Positions 1 to 5,932 of a stretch of DNA of 8,773 nt are shown here, piece after piece. How positions within the stretch are numbered: the first letter of the stretch is position 1; each line of letters opens with the position of its first letter. This DNA is from an uncultured Oscillospiraceae bacterium (lineage in GTDB: Bacteria > Bacillota > Clostridia > Oscillospirales > Ruminococcaceae), in the NCBI GenBank assembly GCA_910578255.1, contig CAJTQM010000026.1, positions 17,422 to 26,194 of the forward strand. Direction: 5' to 3'. Both the position numbers and the translations under genes were made by a program. The notes under the pieces are model-generated. The model did not search any database and was not told the origin of the DNA. It worked only from the letters and a program-made list of their open reading frames with translations.

Positions 1-369
1 GTGGACGCCGGCGAAACTTCGCAAACGCCGTCGGCGGACAATCTGTCTTCCCAGCCGGCACCGAAAGAGAAGGCCGCGGCTCTGCAAGGGGAAACCTTAC
101 CTTTGAATTCGTCGCCTGAGGGGGAGAATTCTTCCTTGGAGCCGACAGAAGAGGAAGAGGTTCCGCCTACGGAATCATCCGAGGACGGGGAGGGAACGTC
201 TGCGCCTTCCGAGTTGCCAGTATGCACCTGCGGCAGCGAGTCCGATGTACATACAAACGAGTGTCCCTTATATATTGCGCCGCAGACCGACCCGGTTCAG
301 GAGTTTCTGGACGCGGTGGCGGACCTGCAAAAATTCCAGGAGGATGAAGGGGACGACGCGGAAGAATAG
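1..369 (+). CDS. Surface protein, N-terminal-side fragment ending at an in-frame TAG
   Basis: The frame is open from the window edge, and the GTG at base 1 has no visible upstream context, so it is probably not the true start. Residues 1-70 are a low-complexity Ser/Glu/Pro/Thr linker. Next come Cys75, Cys77 and Cys88 in a Cys-x-Cys...Asn-x-Cys-Pro arrangement that recurs in clostridial surface proteins ahead of repeat domains. Residues 97-122 begin a helical, acidic linker (VQEFLDAVADLQKFQ) that would normally run on into the YDALSDEQ-type helix. That helix is found in the same frame immediately after the stop. The TAG therefore cuts a structural unit in half, which argues against a natural protein end. 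If translated alone, the fragment would have neither a membrane anchor nor a repeat domain. Confidence 0.5.
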   Translation: MDAGETSQTPSADNLSSQPAPKEKAAALQGETLPLNSSPEGENSSLEPTEEEEVPPTESSEDGEGTSAPSELPVCTCGSESDVHTNECPLYIAPQTDPVQEFLDAVADLQKFQEDEGDDAEE

Positions 370-375
370 CTTGCT

Positions 376-1569
376 TTGGAGCGGGCGGTAATCGACGGCT
401 ATGACGCGCTGAGCGATGAGCAGAAGGCTTATTTGGGCGAGGATTACACCGAAATGGTCGAGACGCTGCGCAACGGCGTTAATCCGCTGGACCTTAATGG
501 AAAAGGCACACAGGACGAGCCTTATCTCATCGCAAACGGCGGCGATTTGTGGGCCGCGATCAATGCTTCCAACGATGCCAGCGCAGCCGGCAGCGATACA
601 ACCTACTATTTCAAATTCATAAAACTGGTGACGGTCAATAAATCCAGCGTCTGGTTTAACCGCAACACGGTGCTGACCGGAAAGGGCGGTCTGGTCCGGG
701 GAGAGTTGGACGAAGCTACGCCGCTGGTGACGGTTAACAACAAAGTGATGCTGTCCGTTGAAGAAGAGGTTACCCTTGACAATGCCGGAAAAGGCGCAAT
801 CGCCCGTTTGATCGGGTCCGGCAAGATCGACAGCGATCAAGTTACGCTGGTTGCCTCTTGTAAGCGGGAGAATGGCGAAAACCATTACTTTGAATCGGTA
901 CAGGCCGCGATTGGCGCCGCTGAAGACGGGGAAACGGTCCGGCTTGTTGACGATATTGCCGAAAGCATTACGATTTCCGCTTCGAAGAACCTTACGTTGG
1001 ATTTAGCTGGACATACTCTGACGGGTACTACCGAAAATGGCAGAATGACAGATGTCATTACCAATTTCGGCACGCTTGTCATTCAGGACAGCGCTTCCGG
1101 CGGTACCGTTAAGGGCGGCACTGATAGCGGAAAGGATGAAATCGGAAGAAAAGGTATTGCGCTTGTAAACGAAATCGGGGGCACCTGCACCGTTTTAAGC
1201 GGCAAGATTATGCGCGGTGATGATGGTACGGCCGGTAATTACACCGTGCAGAACAAAGGCAGGATGTATATTAAGGGCGGTGAAATCCGCAATAATTCTA
1301 ATGTCAGCAATTTGGTAGTGAATTTTAATAAGGTAGACAATTCTTACAATCATGCGGATAACGCGTGGATGGAGATTTCCGGCGGTACCCTTCGGCAGGA
1401 CAAAATGTCCGCACTGAAAAATGACCCCGGCGACCTTTACGGTTACGGGAGGAAAACTGGAATGCGATGGATTGCGGGCCTTGAATGGTGTTGCAACCGG
1501 ATATGCAGGCAAATATGTGACGGTGACCGAAAAGCCTATCATTGTAATTGGCGGTTCTGCAGACGTTAA
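376..1569 (+). CDS. Surface protein, middle fragment: first beta-helix region, ending out of frame
   Basis: This segment has the same frame as bases 1-369. No Shine-Dalgarno lies before the TTG at 376, and only a weak one precedes the ATG at 454, so independent initiation is doubtful. It starts with a helical linker (YDALSDEQKAYLGEDY) and then a GKGTQDEPYLIA unit of the kind that opens beta-helix domains in clostridial surface proteins. From about 888 a helix (VQAAIGAAEDGETVRL) leads into coils with the repeating pattern x-hydrophobic-x-hydrophobic-x-Gly-Gly-x-hydrophobic, for example YIKGGEIRN and MEISGGTLR. After about 1425 this frame turns into Trp-, Cys- and Arg-rich sequence unlike the rest and stops at 1567-1569, so only 376-1425 is genuine. 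The natural continuation is in the +1 frame. Confidence 0.5.
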   Translation: MERAVIDGYDALSDEQKAYLGEDYTEMVETLRNGVNPLDLNGKGTQDEPYLIANGGDLWAAINASNDASAAGSDTTYYFKFIKLVTVNKSSVWFNRNTVLTGKGGLVRGELDEATPLVTVNNKVMLSVEEEVTLDNAGKGAIARLIGSGKIDSDQVTLVASCKRENGENHYFESVQAAIGAAEDGETVRLVDDIAESITISASKNLTLDLAGHTLTGTTENGRMTDVITNFGTLVIQDSASGGTVKGGTDSGKDEIGRKGIALVNEIGGTCTVLSGKIMRGDDGTAGNYTVQNKGRMYIKGGEIRNNSNVSNLVVNFNKVDNSYNHADNAWMEISGGTLRQDKMSALKNDPGDLYGYGRKTGMRWIAGLEWCCNRICRQICDGDRKAYHCNWRFCRR

Positions 1570-3613
1570 GGCTAGTATTCTTCAGACAGTCCAGGTGAAA
1601 GATGAACAACTGAAACTTGTTCGCAATGGCACGACTGCGGAAATTCGCGTTTCCTGCGGGACATACGGTACAGACATCAGCAAGTATGTAGCTGAGAGTT
1701 ATGTGGCCGAAAAACAGGATGGAAATACCTGGATTGTAAAGCAGCTGGACCCTGTGGCCAAAATTGGCGACACGATTTACTATACCCTGCAAAAAGCGGT
1801 GGATGCGGTTGAAAATAACGGAACCGCTACCATTGAGATAGTCGGTAATTCCCACGAGCCTGCAATCATTCCCGCCGGCAAAACGATTGTTTTGAATGTT
1901 CCTGCGGGAATCACGCTGGACAACGCCAGTACCCAAGGCGGCTGGGCAAATGCGGTCCTTCAGAACTATGGTACACTGACCGTTGTTGGTAAAGGCGATA
2001 TCCGAACGGCAAAAGGGGCCGGTTTCGCTCTCAAAAATTTTGAAGGCGGCACCGCAAATCTAAATGGCGGCGTATTTTGTTCCGATGTAAACGACTATGT
2101 TGTTTGGAATCTGGGCACGATGACCATTGACGGCGCAACACTGGATAATGTCAGCACGAACAACACGGACAATACAGTTCTTTACAATGGCTGGCGGCCT
2201 GGTGAATCCGGTGGGATGAAAGGGAACGTTGACGCGACCCTCACATTCAAATCCGGTAAAATTCTCAGCAAGGTGACAAAAAACGCTGTTCTTAACAACA
2301 GCCATGCTCACTTCATTCTGGACGGCGGAGAAATTAAAGCGCCGTTGCCGCTGGTAAACTGGGATTTCGCGGAAATCAAAAGCGGAAGTATTACAGTAAC
2401 CGGTCAGGGGAACAGAGCAATTTATTGTGGAGGACTTGATAGATCCGAGGAAAGCAAAAACGGCCAATATCGTGGTGTATTGACGATCTCTGGCGGCAAT
2501 TTCTATAACGAGACAGGTAAAGAAATTTCTGTCATTGGCGTCGACTCAACTCTTCCTGAGCCTACCGGCACCGTTTCCGGCGGAACCTATTACAAAGACG
2601 ATGACAAAGTCAACCAGTACGCCACCGAAAACTCCCATTTGATCCCCATAGAGGGCGAAGATGGCCGTTGGCGTCTCGGCTACACCGTAGCGTTCATGGA
2701 CGGCGAAAGAATCGTTGATACCAAGAATGTCGCCAAGGACATGATCGTTACCGCTACCGACAAAACCCCTGCGGAAAGAATCGACAGTGTCTTTGCCGGC
2801 TGGGACTTTGCCTTTGGGACACCTATTTTCCAAGATACTACCATCAACGCAAATTGGAAGCTGAAAGAGTACACCGTGACCTTTGACGCTGCCGGTGGTT
2901 CTGCGGTGCCGAGCCAGACCCGGAACTACAACACCCGGTTCGAGGCCCCTGCCAACCCCACCCGCCCTGGCTATATCTTCAGCGGCTGGCGTGTGATTGG
3001 CGCGACTGCTAACTATGACTTCGCTACCCCCGTTACCGGCAACATCACCTTGACGGCCCAGTGGACCGCTATTCCGACCCCGACCCCAGTTCCCGATGAT
3101 GATGACGATGATGACGACGATCCTACGCCCACCGTCACGTTGCCCGATCCGCCGGTTCCGCTGGCGCCTGCTCCCACGTCTCCAACGGCTCCCGTAGCGC
3201 CGTCGGCGCCTTCCACGCCGGTGACGCCGGTGACCCCTCCCACAACAAGCATTACGGATCCTCAGGTACCTTTAGCCAATGCGCCGAATCAGCCGCTGAT
3301 GGTTCCGGTGGTTGAACCTTTGATGCCTGAAATATCCGGGGAATCCTGGTCGCTGGTAAACCTGCTTTTGATGCTGTTTACGGCGCTGGCCAGCGTTTGG
3401 CAGATGCTGAGGAAAAGCAGAAATCGTAGAAGCCTGTTTACCCTGATTCCGGCGATTGGCGCTTTGCTGCTGTTCTTCTTTACCGAGAATATGCGCAATC
3501 CTATGGCGTTGTTTAACCAGTTTACTGTGTTTATGGTGATGATCGCGGCAATTCAGATTGTGCTGCTGGTCTTCCATGCCAAAAACGATGAGGAAACGAT
3601 CGACGCCGCATAA
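1421..3613 (+). CDS. Surface protein, C-terminal fragment: second beta-helix, InlB-type repeat and membrane anchor
   Basis: Coherent sequence starts at about 1427. The ATG at 1421 lies next to an upstream TGA (1415-1417) in this frame and has no ribosome-binding site, so it is probably not a real start. Parts in order: the end of the first beta-helix; a second helix-strand opener (YTLQKAVDAVENNGTATIEI, near 1780); a long run of beta-helix coils such as LTISGGNFYN and FILDGGEIK; a degenerate then a canonical InlB/Listeria-Bacteroides-type repeat (YTVTFDAAGGSAVPSQ to ITLTAQW, 2873-3060); nine Asp; a Pro/Thr/Val spacer; three hydrophobic segments near 3349-3410, 3430-3485 and 3520-3580; and a short acidic tail. 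Known: the InlB repeat is a small beta fold common in secreted Gram-positive proteins. Inference: the C-terminus holds the protein in the membrane in place of sortase anchoring. Confidence 0.65.
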   Translation: MTPATFTVTGGKLECDGLRALNGVATGYAGKYVTVTEKPIIVIGGSADVKASILQTVQVKDEQLKLVRNGTTAEIRVSCGTYGTDISKYVAESYVAEKQDGNTWIVKQLDPVAKIGDTIYYTLQKAVDAVENNGTATIEIVGNSHEPAIIPAGKTIVLNVPAGITLDNASTQGGWANAVLQNYGTLTVVGKGDIRTAKGAGFALKNFEGGTANLNGGVFCSDVNDYVVWNLGTMTIDGATLDNVSTNNTDNTVLYNGWRPGESGGMKGNVDATLTFKSGKILSKVTKNAVLNNSHAHFILDGGEIKAPLPLVNWDFAEIKSGSITVTGQGNRAIYCGGLDRSEESKNGQYRGVLTISGGNFYNETGKEISVIGVDSTLPEPTGTVSGGTYYKDDDKVNQYATENSHLIPIEGEDGRWRLGYTVAFMDGERIVDTKNVAKDMIVTATDKTPAERIDSVFAGWDFAFGTPIFQDTTINANWKLKEYTVTFDAAGGSAVPSQTRNYNTRFEAPANPTRPGYIFSGWRVIGATANYDFATPVTGNITLTAQWTAIPTPTPVPDDDDDDDDDPTPTVTLPDPPVPLAPAPTSPTAPVAPSAPSTPVTPVTPPTTSITDPQVPLANAPNQPLMVPVVEPLMPEISGESWSLVNLLLMLFTALASVWQMLRKSRNRRSLFTLIPAIGALLLFFFTENMRNPMALFNQFTVFMVMIAAIQIVLLVFHAKNDEETIDAA
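3095..3121 (+). repeat. GAY trinucleotide tract encoding nine consecutive Asp
   Basis: Nine in-frame GAT/GAC codons lie between the InlB-type repeat and the Pro/Thr spacer. GAT and GAC are mixed, so the tract is not a perfect microsatellite, but it could still change length in steps of three. The acidic run probably forms an extended hinge; calcium binding is possible but nothing else in the sequence supports it. Confidence 0.8.
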
Positions 3614-3624
3614 ATGAACAGATA

Positions 3625-3661
3625 AGGGCCTTGCCTTGCTTTATCAGGGCGAGGCTCTTTT
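3625..3661 (+). terminator. Intrinsic terminator after the surface-protein gene
   Basis: An 11-bp stem (AGGGCCTTGCC at 3625-3635 with GGCGAGGCTCT at 3648-3658, including two G-U pairs) with a 12-nt loop is followed by four T. It lies 12 bases after the TAA and between two convergent genes. Read on the minus strand, the hairpin is followed by few T, so it would be a weaker terminator for spmB. Confidence 0.75.
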
Positions 3662-3674
3662 GCATTCTTCAAGC

Positions 3675-4193
3675 TTAAAACAAAAGACGGACCGCCAGGG
3701 CACTCATAAAAAAGCCTGTCAGATCGGCGGTCAGCGCCGAAGGAAGCGTATGGCGGGTTTTTTGTACCTTTGTGGCGCCGTAATATACGGCGATGGTGTA
3801 AAAGGTGGTCTCGGTCGAGCCCTGCATCACGCTGGCTACCCGACCGACAAAACTGTCCGGGCCGTATTGCTGCAAAAGATCCTGAAAGATCACCAGCGCG
3901 CCGCTGCCCGAAATGGGGCGGAGAATCGCCAGAGGGATCACCTCTTTGGGAAGGCGCAGAAGTTGTGCCACAGGGCGCAGCGCGTAGGTGAACAAATCCA
4001 GTGCGCCGGAGGCTTTGAACATGCCCACGGCCGTAATTAAAGCGATCAGAGCCGGCAAAATCTGAACAGAGGAGGAAAGGCCCTCCTTAGCTCCGTCTAA
4101 AAAACAGTCGAATACCGGGACCTTTTTAACCATCCCGTATCCGACGATCAGGACGATTACCGCCGGTAGAATGTAGTGGGAGATCTGGTTCAC
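3675..4193 (-). CDS. spmB: Spore maturation protein B (SpmB)
   Basis: SpmB acts with SpmA during sporulation; in Bacillus subtilis the pair is needed for proper dehydration of the spore core, and they are integral membrane proteins of the Gate-domain type. The product here is about 172 residues, near the family's usual length. Seen: an N-terminal membrane segment (ILPAVIVLIVGYG), a VPVFDCFLDGAKEGL stretch, the Gate-like segment ILPALIALITAVGMFKASGA, and the conserved GSTETTFYTIAVYYGA motif in the C-terminal half. Start choice: a GTG at 4193 has AAGGAAGG seven bases upstream. An in-frame ATG at 4211 (178 residues) overlaps the spmA stop as ATGA but has no Shine-Dalgarno, so GTG is preferred. 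It is translationally close to spmA and surely in its operon. The reading frame stays open upstream, inside spmA, and that part is not coding. Confidence 0.9.
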   Translation of the reverse strand: MNQISHYILPAVIVLIVGYGMVKKVPVFDCFLDGAKEGLSSSVQILPALIALITAVGMFKASGALDLFTYALRPVAQLLRLPKEVIPLAILRPISGSGALVIFQDLLQQYGPDSFVGRVASVMQGSTETTFYTIAVYYGATKVQKTRHTLPSALTADLTGFFMSALAVRLLF

Positions 4194-4207
4194 AAATAAA
4201 CCTTCCT

Positions 4208-4786
4208 TCATCGAAATCGGGCAGCCAGAAGCTTGGCTGTCACTACCCCGGCCAGAACCGATACGGCCGATGAGAGCCAAACCGCCGGCAGAATCTCCAT
4301 AGGAGCGGCGCTGCCGCTTGCCAGACGCAAAGCGGCGGTGGTGGTCGGAATCAGCTGTAAAGAGGCGGTGTTCAGCACCACCAGCATGGCCATATGGTTT
4401 GAAGCGGCGCCTTTTTGGGGAGAGATTTTTTCCAACTCCTTCATGGCGGCAATTCCCAGTGGGGTTGCGGCGTTGCCTAAACCCAGCAGATTGGCGGTCA
4501 GATTCATCACAATTGCTTTTGCCGCCTTGGACCCCGCTGGAAGATCCCGAAAAAGCAGCCGCATGACCGGGCGAAACAAGGTACTGAGCCGGTCGGTGAG
4601 TTTGGATTCTTCTGCGATGCGCATAAGCCCGCTCCATAAACACATGACTCCGGTCAGCTGGATGACCAGAGTGACCGCGTTAGAGCAGTCGTTGACAGCC
4701 GAAATGGATACCTGCTCCATCCGCCCGTTTAACACCCCAAAGAGCAAAGACAAAATGAGCATACCGGAAAAAAGCCAGGACATCAT
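4208..4786 (-). CDS. spmA: Spore maturation protein A (SpmA)
   Basis: This is a membrane protein of 192 residues, the usual SpmA length, working with SpmB in maturation of the developing spore. Hydrophobic segments lie near residues 5-20, 37-55, 92-115, 132-150 and 165-188. The conserved loop NLLGLGNAATPLGIAAMKEL at 99-118 is the family signature (Gate domain). The start is the first of two adjacent ATG codons, preceded by AGGGAGGG about seven bases upstream. Its TGA shares bases with a possible ATG of spmB. In B. subtilis spmA and spmB follow dacB, a carboxypeptidase gene; here no dacB is present and spmA is first in the transcript, with its own sigma-E-like promoter just upstream. Nothing in the protein looks damaged. 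Confidence 0.95.
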   Translation of the reverse strand: MMSWLFSGMLILSLLFGVLNGRMEQVSISAVNDCSNAVTLVIQLTGVMCLWSGLMRIAEESKLTDRLSTLFRPVMRLLFRDLPAGSKAAKAIVMNLTANLLGLGNAATPLGIAAMKELEKISPQKGAASNHMAMLVVLNTASLQLIPTTTAALRLASGSAAPMEILPAVWLSSAVSVLAGVVTAKLLAARFR

Positions 4787-4807
4787 GCCAATCCCTCCCT
4801 TTGTCCA

Positions 4808-4836
4808 AGTGTATCGAAAAAGAAAAGAAAATATGA
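4808..4836 (-). promoter_or_regulatory. Predicted sigma-E promoter of spmA-spmB
   Basis: Read on the minus strand, TCATATT (4836-4830) matches the sigma-E -35 pattern kmATATT fully. GATACACT (4815-4808) matches the -10 pattern CATACAnT in all but the first base. The spacer is 14 bp, within the known 13-14 bp. Transcription would start near 4801, leaving a leader of about 15 nt that holds the Shine-Dalgarno. Known: spmA and spmB are under sigma-E control in B. subtilis. Confidence 0.7.
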
Positions 4837-4857
4837 TTCCAAAAATACCTCGGAAAA

Positions 4858-4866
4858 TTTGTCGAT
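4858..4866 (+). promoter_or_regulatory. Possible Spo0A box (8 of 9 match)
   Basis: TTTGTCGAT differs from the consensus TTTGTCRAA only at the last base. It lies between the two divergent promoters, upstream of both. The surrounding DNA is very A+T-rich, which raises the chance of a random match. Confidence 0.35.
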
Positions 4867-4945
4867 TTTAACAAAGTAATCTAGAAAAATCAAATAAAAA
4901 AGAAGAAATAAATTATTCAATATTTTGCGATGATTACCAATTTTA

Positions 4946-4954
4946 TTTGACAAA
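4946..4954 (-). promoter_or_regulatory. Possible Spo0A box overlapping the abrB -35 element (9 of 9 match)
   Basis: On the minus strand the bases read TTTGTCAAA, a full match to TTTGTCRAA. The site covers the TTGACA of the abrB promoter, so a bound regulator would block RNA polymerase. Known: Spo0A represses abrB in B. subtilis. Caution: any TTGACA -35 flanked by T and AA gives this match, so it may be coincidence. Confidence 0.4.
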
Positions 4955-4975
4955 TTAAGAAAAGATGTATATATT
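4947..4975 (+). promoter_or_regulatory. Sigma-A promoter of abrB
   Basis: A perfect TTGACA (4947-4952), a 17-bp spacer and TATATT (4970-4975) lie in a strongly A+T-rich region. The predicted start near 4982 gives a leader of about 50 nt. The leader contains the 8-bp palindrome GAGCGCTC at 4998-5005, which could be an operator or a small hairpin. Confidence 0.8.
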
Positions 4976-5032
4976 ATCTTATAGAAGAGTCTGATTAGAG
5001 CGCTCGGACAAAAATGAAATGAGGAGATACAT

Positions 5033-5272
5033 ATGAAAGCAACAGGCATTGTAAGAAAGGTGGATGAGTTGGGACGCGTTGTTCTGCCCATCGAATTGAG
5101 AAGGAATTTGGACATCAACGAAAAAGATGCGTTGGAAATTTATGTAGATGAAGATAGAATTATACTGAAAAAGTATGAACCTGCCTGTATTTTTTGTAAT
5201 CAAGCGCTGGATACCATCGTTTATAAGGGAAAGAATATCTGCGCAAACTGTTTGGCAGAATTGAAAAAATAA
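5033..5272 (+). CDS. abrB: AbrB-family transition-state regulator with a Cys4 tail
   Basis: A 79-residue DNA-binding protein of the AbrB/SpoVT swapped-hairpin family. Residues 1-47 form the domain, with the signature GIVRKVDELGRVVLPIELRR at 5-24 and LEIYVDEDRIILKKY at 34-48. The C-terminal part has Cys52-x2-Cys55 and Cys70-x2-Cys73, a possible zinc-binding pair. This layout is typical of clostridial AbrB proteins, whereas B. subtilis AbrB has a different C-terminal domain. The ATG is preceded by AGGAG with a 6-base gap. Known: family members bind DNA as multimers and repress post-exponential and sporulation functions during growth. It is divergent from spmA, has its own sigma-A promoter and terminator, and so is monocistronic. 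The family is certain; the exact role, AbrB as opposed to a SpoVT-like paralogue, is inferred. The short length argues against SpoVT. Confidence 0.9.
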   Translation: MKATGIVRKVDELGRVVLPIELRRNLDINEKDALEIYVDEDRIILKKYEPACIFCNQALDTIVYKGKNICANCLAELKK

Positions 5273-5287
5273 AAATAGCAGTAAAAA

Positions 5288-5319
5288 GCGTTGGCCGAAT
5301 AGACGGTCAACGCTTTTTT
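5288..5319 (+). terminator. Strong intrinsic terminator after abrB, probably bidirectional
   Basis: A 10-bp stem (GCGTTGGCCG at 5288-5297 with CGGTCAACGC at 5304-5313, one G-U pair) with a 6-nt loop is followed by six T. Five A precede the stem, so on the minus strand it is followed by five T and could also stop transcription coming from the gene that ends at 5359. Confidence 0.9.
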
Positions 5320-5358
5320 ATCGGAAAGAGTTTTTTCGCTTCCTAAAAAAGGATCCGG

Positions 5359-5907
5359 TTAGGGCAGAAGCGGCTTGCATAAAATCCGGTCGATTTTGGT
5401 ATCCAACAGATGATTGGCGTGGGCTGCCCGCATAATCACTGCGGTATCGGCCCCCCGTCCGGTGCCGCCAATGGAAAGAATCGGCGTATTAGGAGGAAGC
5501 AGTCCGCCATCTGCCGCCATGGTGGCGATTTCTACGCAGACCTTCATGCCCTGGCCGAAAAATCGTAGGGTGTGGGCGACAATTTCAATGGGGCTGACGC
5601 CGCCAAACTTTCCGGTGATGCCCCGTTCCGCTCCGCTTAAAGCGTGAGAGGCGGCATAGACCTGGAATCCCTTTTCCCGCAGCTGCCGGATGGTTTCGTC
5701 GGACAACTCGTTTTTCCCCGGCTCTTTAAAGCCGTACGCGTGGGGAACGCAGATCACGCTGACCCCTTCCAGGGCCGGAAAGCACTGAGCGGTATAGCCG
5801 GTGGTGGTGGCCAGCACCACATGACGGATCTGGTATTCGCGTATGGCCTGTACGGCGATCTCGATGGTTTTTTGGGTGTTGTCTTTTCCCGGAGCGTCGA
5901 AATACAT
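5359..5907 (-). CDS. Stand-alone pyruvate kinase C-terminal (alpha/beta) domain protein, COG1751-like
   Basis: A 182-residue soluble protein resembling the regulatory C-terminal domain of pyruvate kinase without the catalytic barrel. Seen: a Rossmann-like start with VVLATTTGYTA at 30-40; a conserved PHAYGFKEPGKNEL stretch at 55-68; ASHALSGAERGI at 86-97; a helix with GMKVCVEIATMAADGGL at 120-136; and SIGGTGRGADTAV at 145-157, which may bind a phosphate or anion. Known: such solo proteins are conserved in many bacteria and archaea but their function is not established. The chosen ATG has AAAGGAG seven bases upstream; an in-frame ATG at 5940 lacks such a site. It appears to be transcribed alone, ending at the shared terminator with abrB. 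I would not assign enzymatic activity. Confidence 0.85.
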   Translation of the reverse strand: MYFDAPGKDNTQKTIEIAVQAIREYQIRHVVLATTTGYTAQCFPALEGVSVICVPHAYGFKEPGKNELSDETIRQLREKGFQVYAASHALSGAERGITGKFGGVSPIEIVAHTLRFFGQGMKVCVEIATMAADGGLLPPNTPILSIGGTGRGADTAVIMRAAHANHLLDTKIDRILCKPLLP

Positions 5908-5932
5908 AGCGTTTCTCCTTTCAAATTGGGCC

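Larger units (their letters stand above)
1..3613 (+). pseudogene. Large beta-helix/InlB-repeat surface protein gene, 5'-truncated by the window and interrupted twice
   Basis: Seen: three consecutive reading-frame segments make one coherent surface protein of about 1,200 codons. Segment one runs from base 1 to the TAG at 367-369; segment two continues in the same frame; segment three is in the +1 frame from about 1427 to the TAA at 3611-3613. Order of parts: Ser/Glu/Pro-rich linker; a Cys-x-Cys motif; a helical linker; two beta-helix regions each opened by a related helix-strand unit (near 888 and 1775); a degenerate and a canonical InlB-type repeat (2680-3065); an Asp run; a Pro/Thr/Val-rich spacer; three C-terminal membrane segments (3349-3590). 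Known: such proteins are exported and surface-anchored in clostridia, roles mostly unknown. Inference: a recently inactivated gene, an assembly artefact, or less likely a recoded gene. The signal peptide and start codon lie upstream of the window, and no LPxTG motif is seen. Confidence 0.75.

Noticed and set aside
268..885. Long open frame on the minus strand opposite the surface protein gene (others at 1195-1542, 1325-1936 and 2060-2467)
   Set aside because: They have Arg/His/Cys-rich composition with no recognisable domain and no Shine-Dalgarno, and they lie antisense to a clear beta-helix protein.
3330..3613. Sortase (LPxTG) anchor at the surface-protein C-terminus
   Set aside because: No LPxTG-like motif is visible; three hydrophobic segments are present instead of the single segment and basic tail of a sortase signal.
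4212..4643. Upstream extension of the spmB frame
   Set aside because: It lies entirely inside spmA, has Arg/Ser/Gly-rich unstructured translation, and SpmB proteins are about 170-180 residues.
4233..4871. A 212-codon plus-strand frame opposite spmA
   Set aside because: spmA on the other strand is unmistakable; this frame is its antisense and runs on into the intergenic promoter region.
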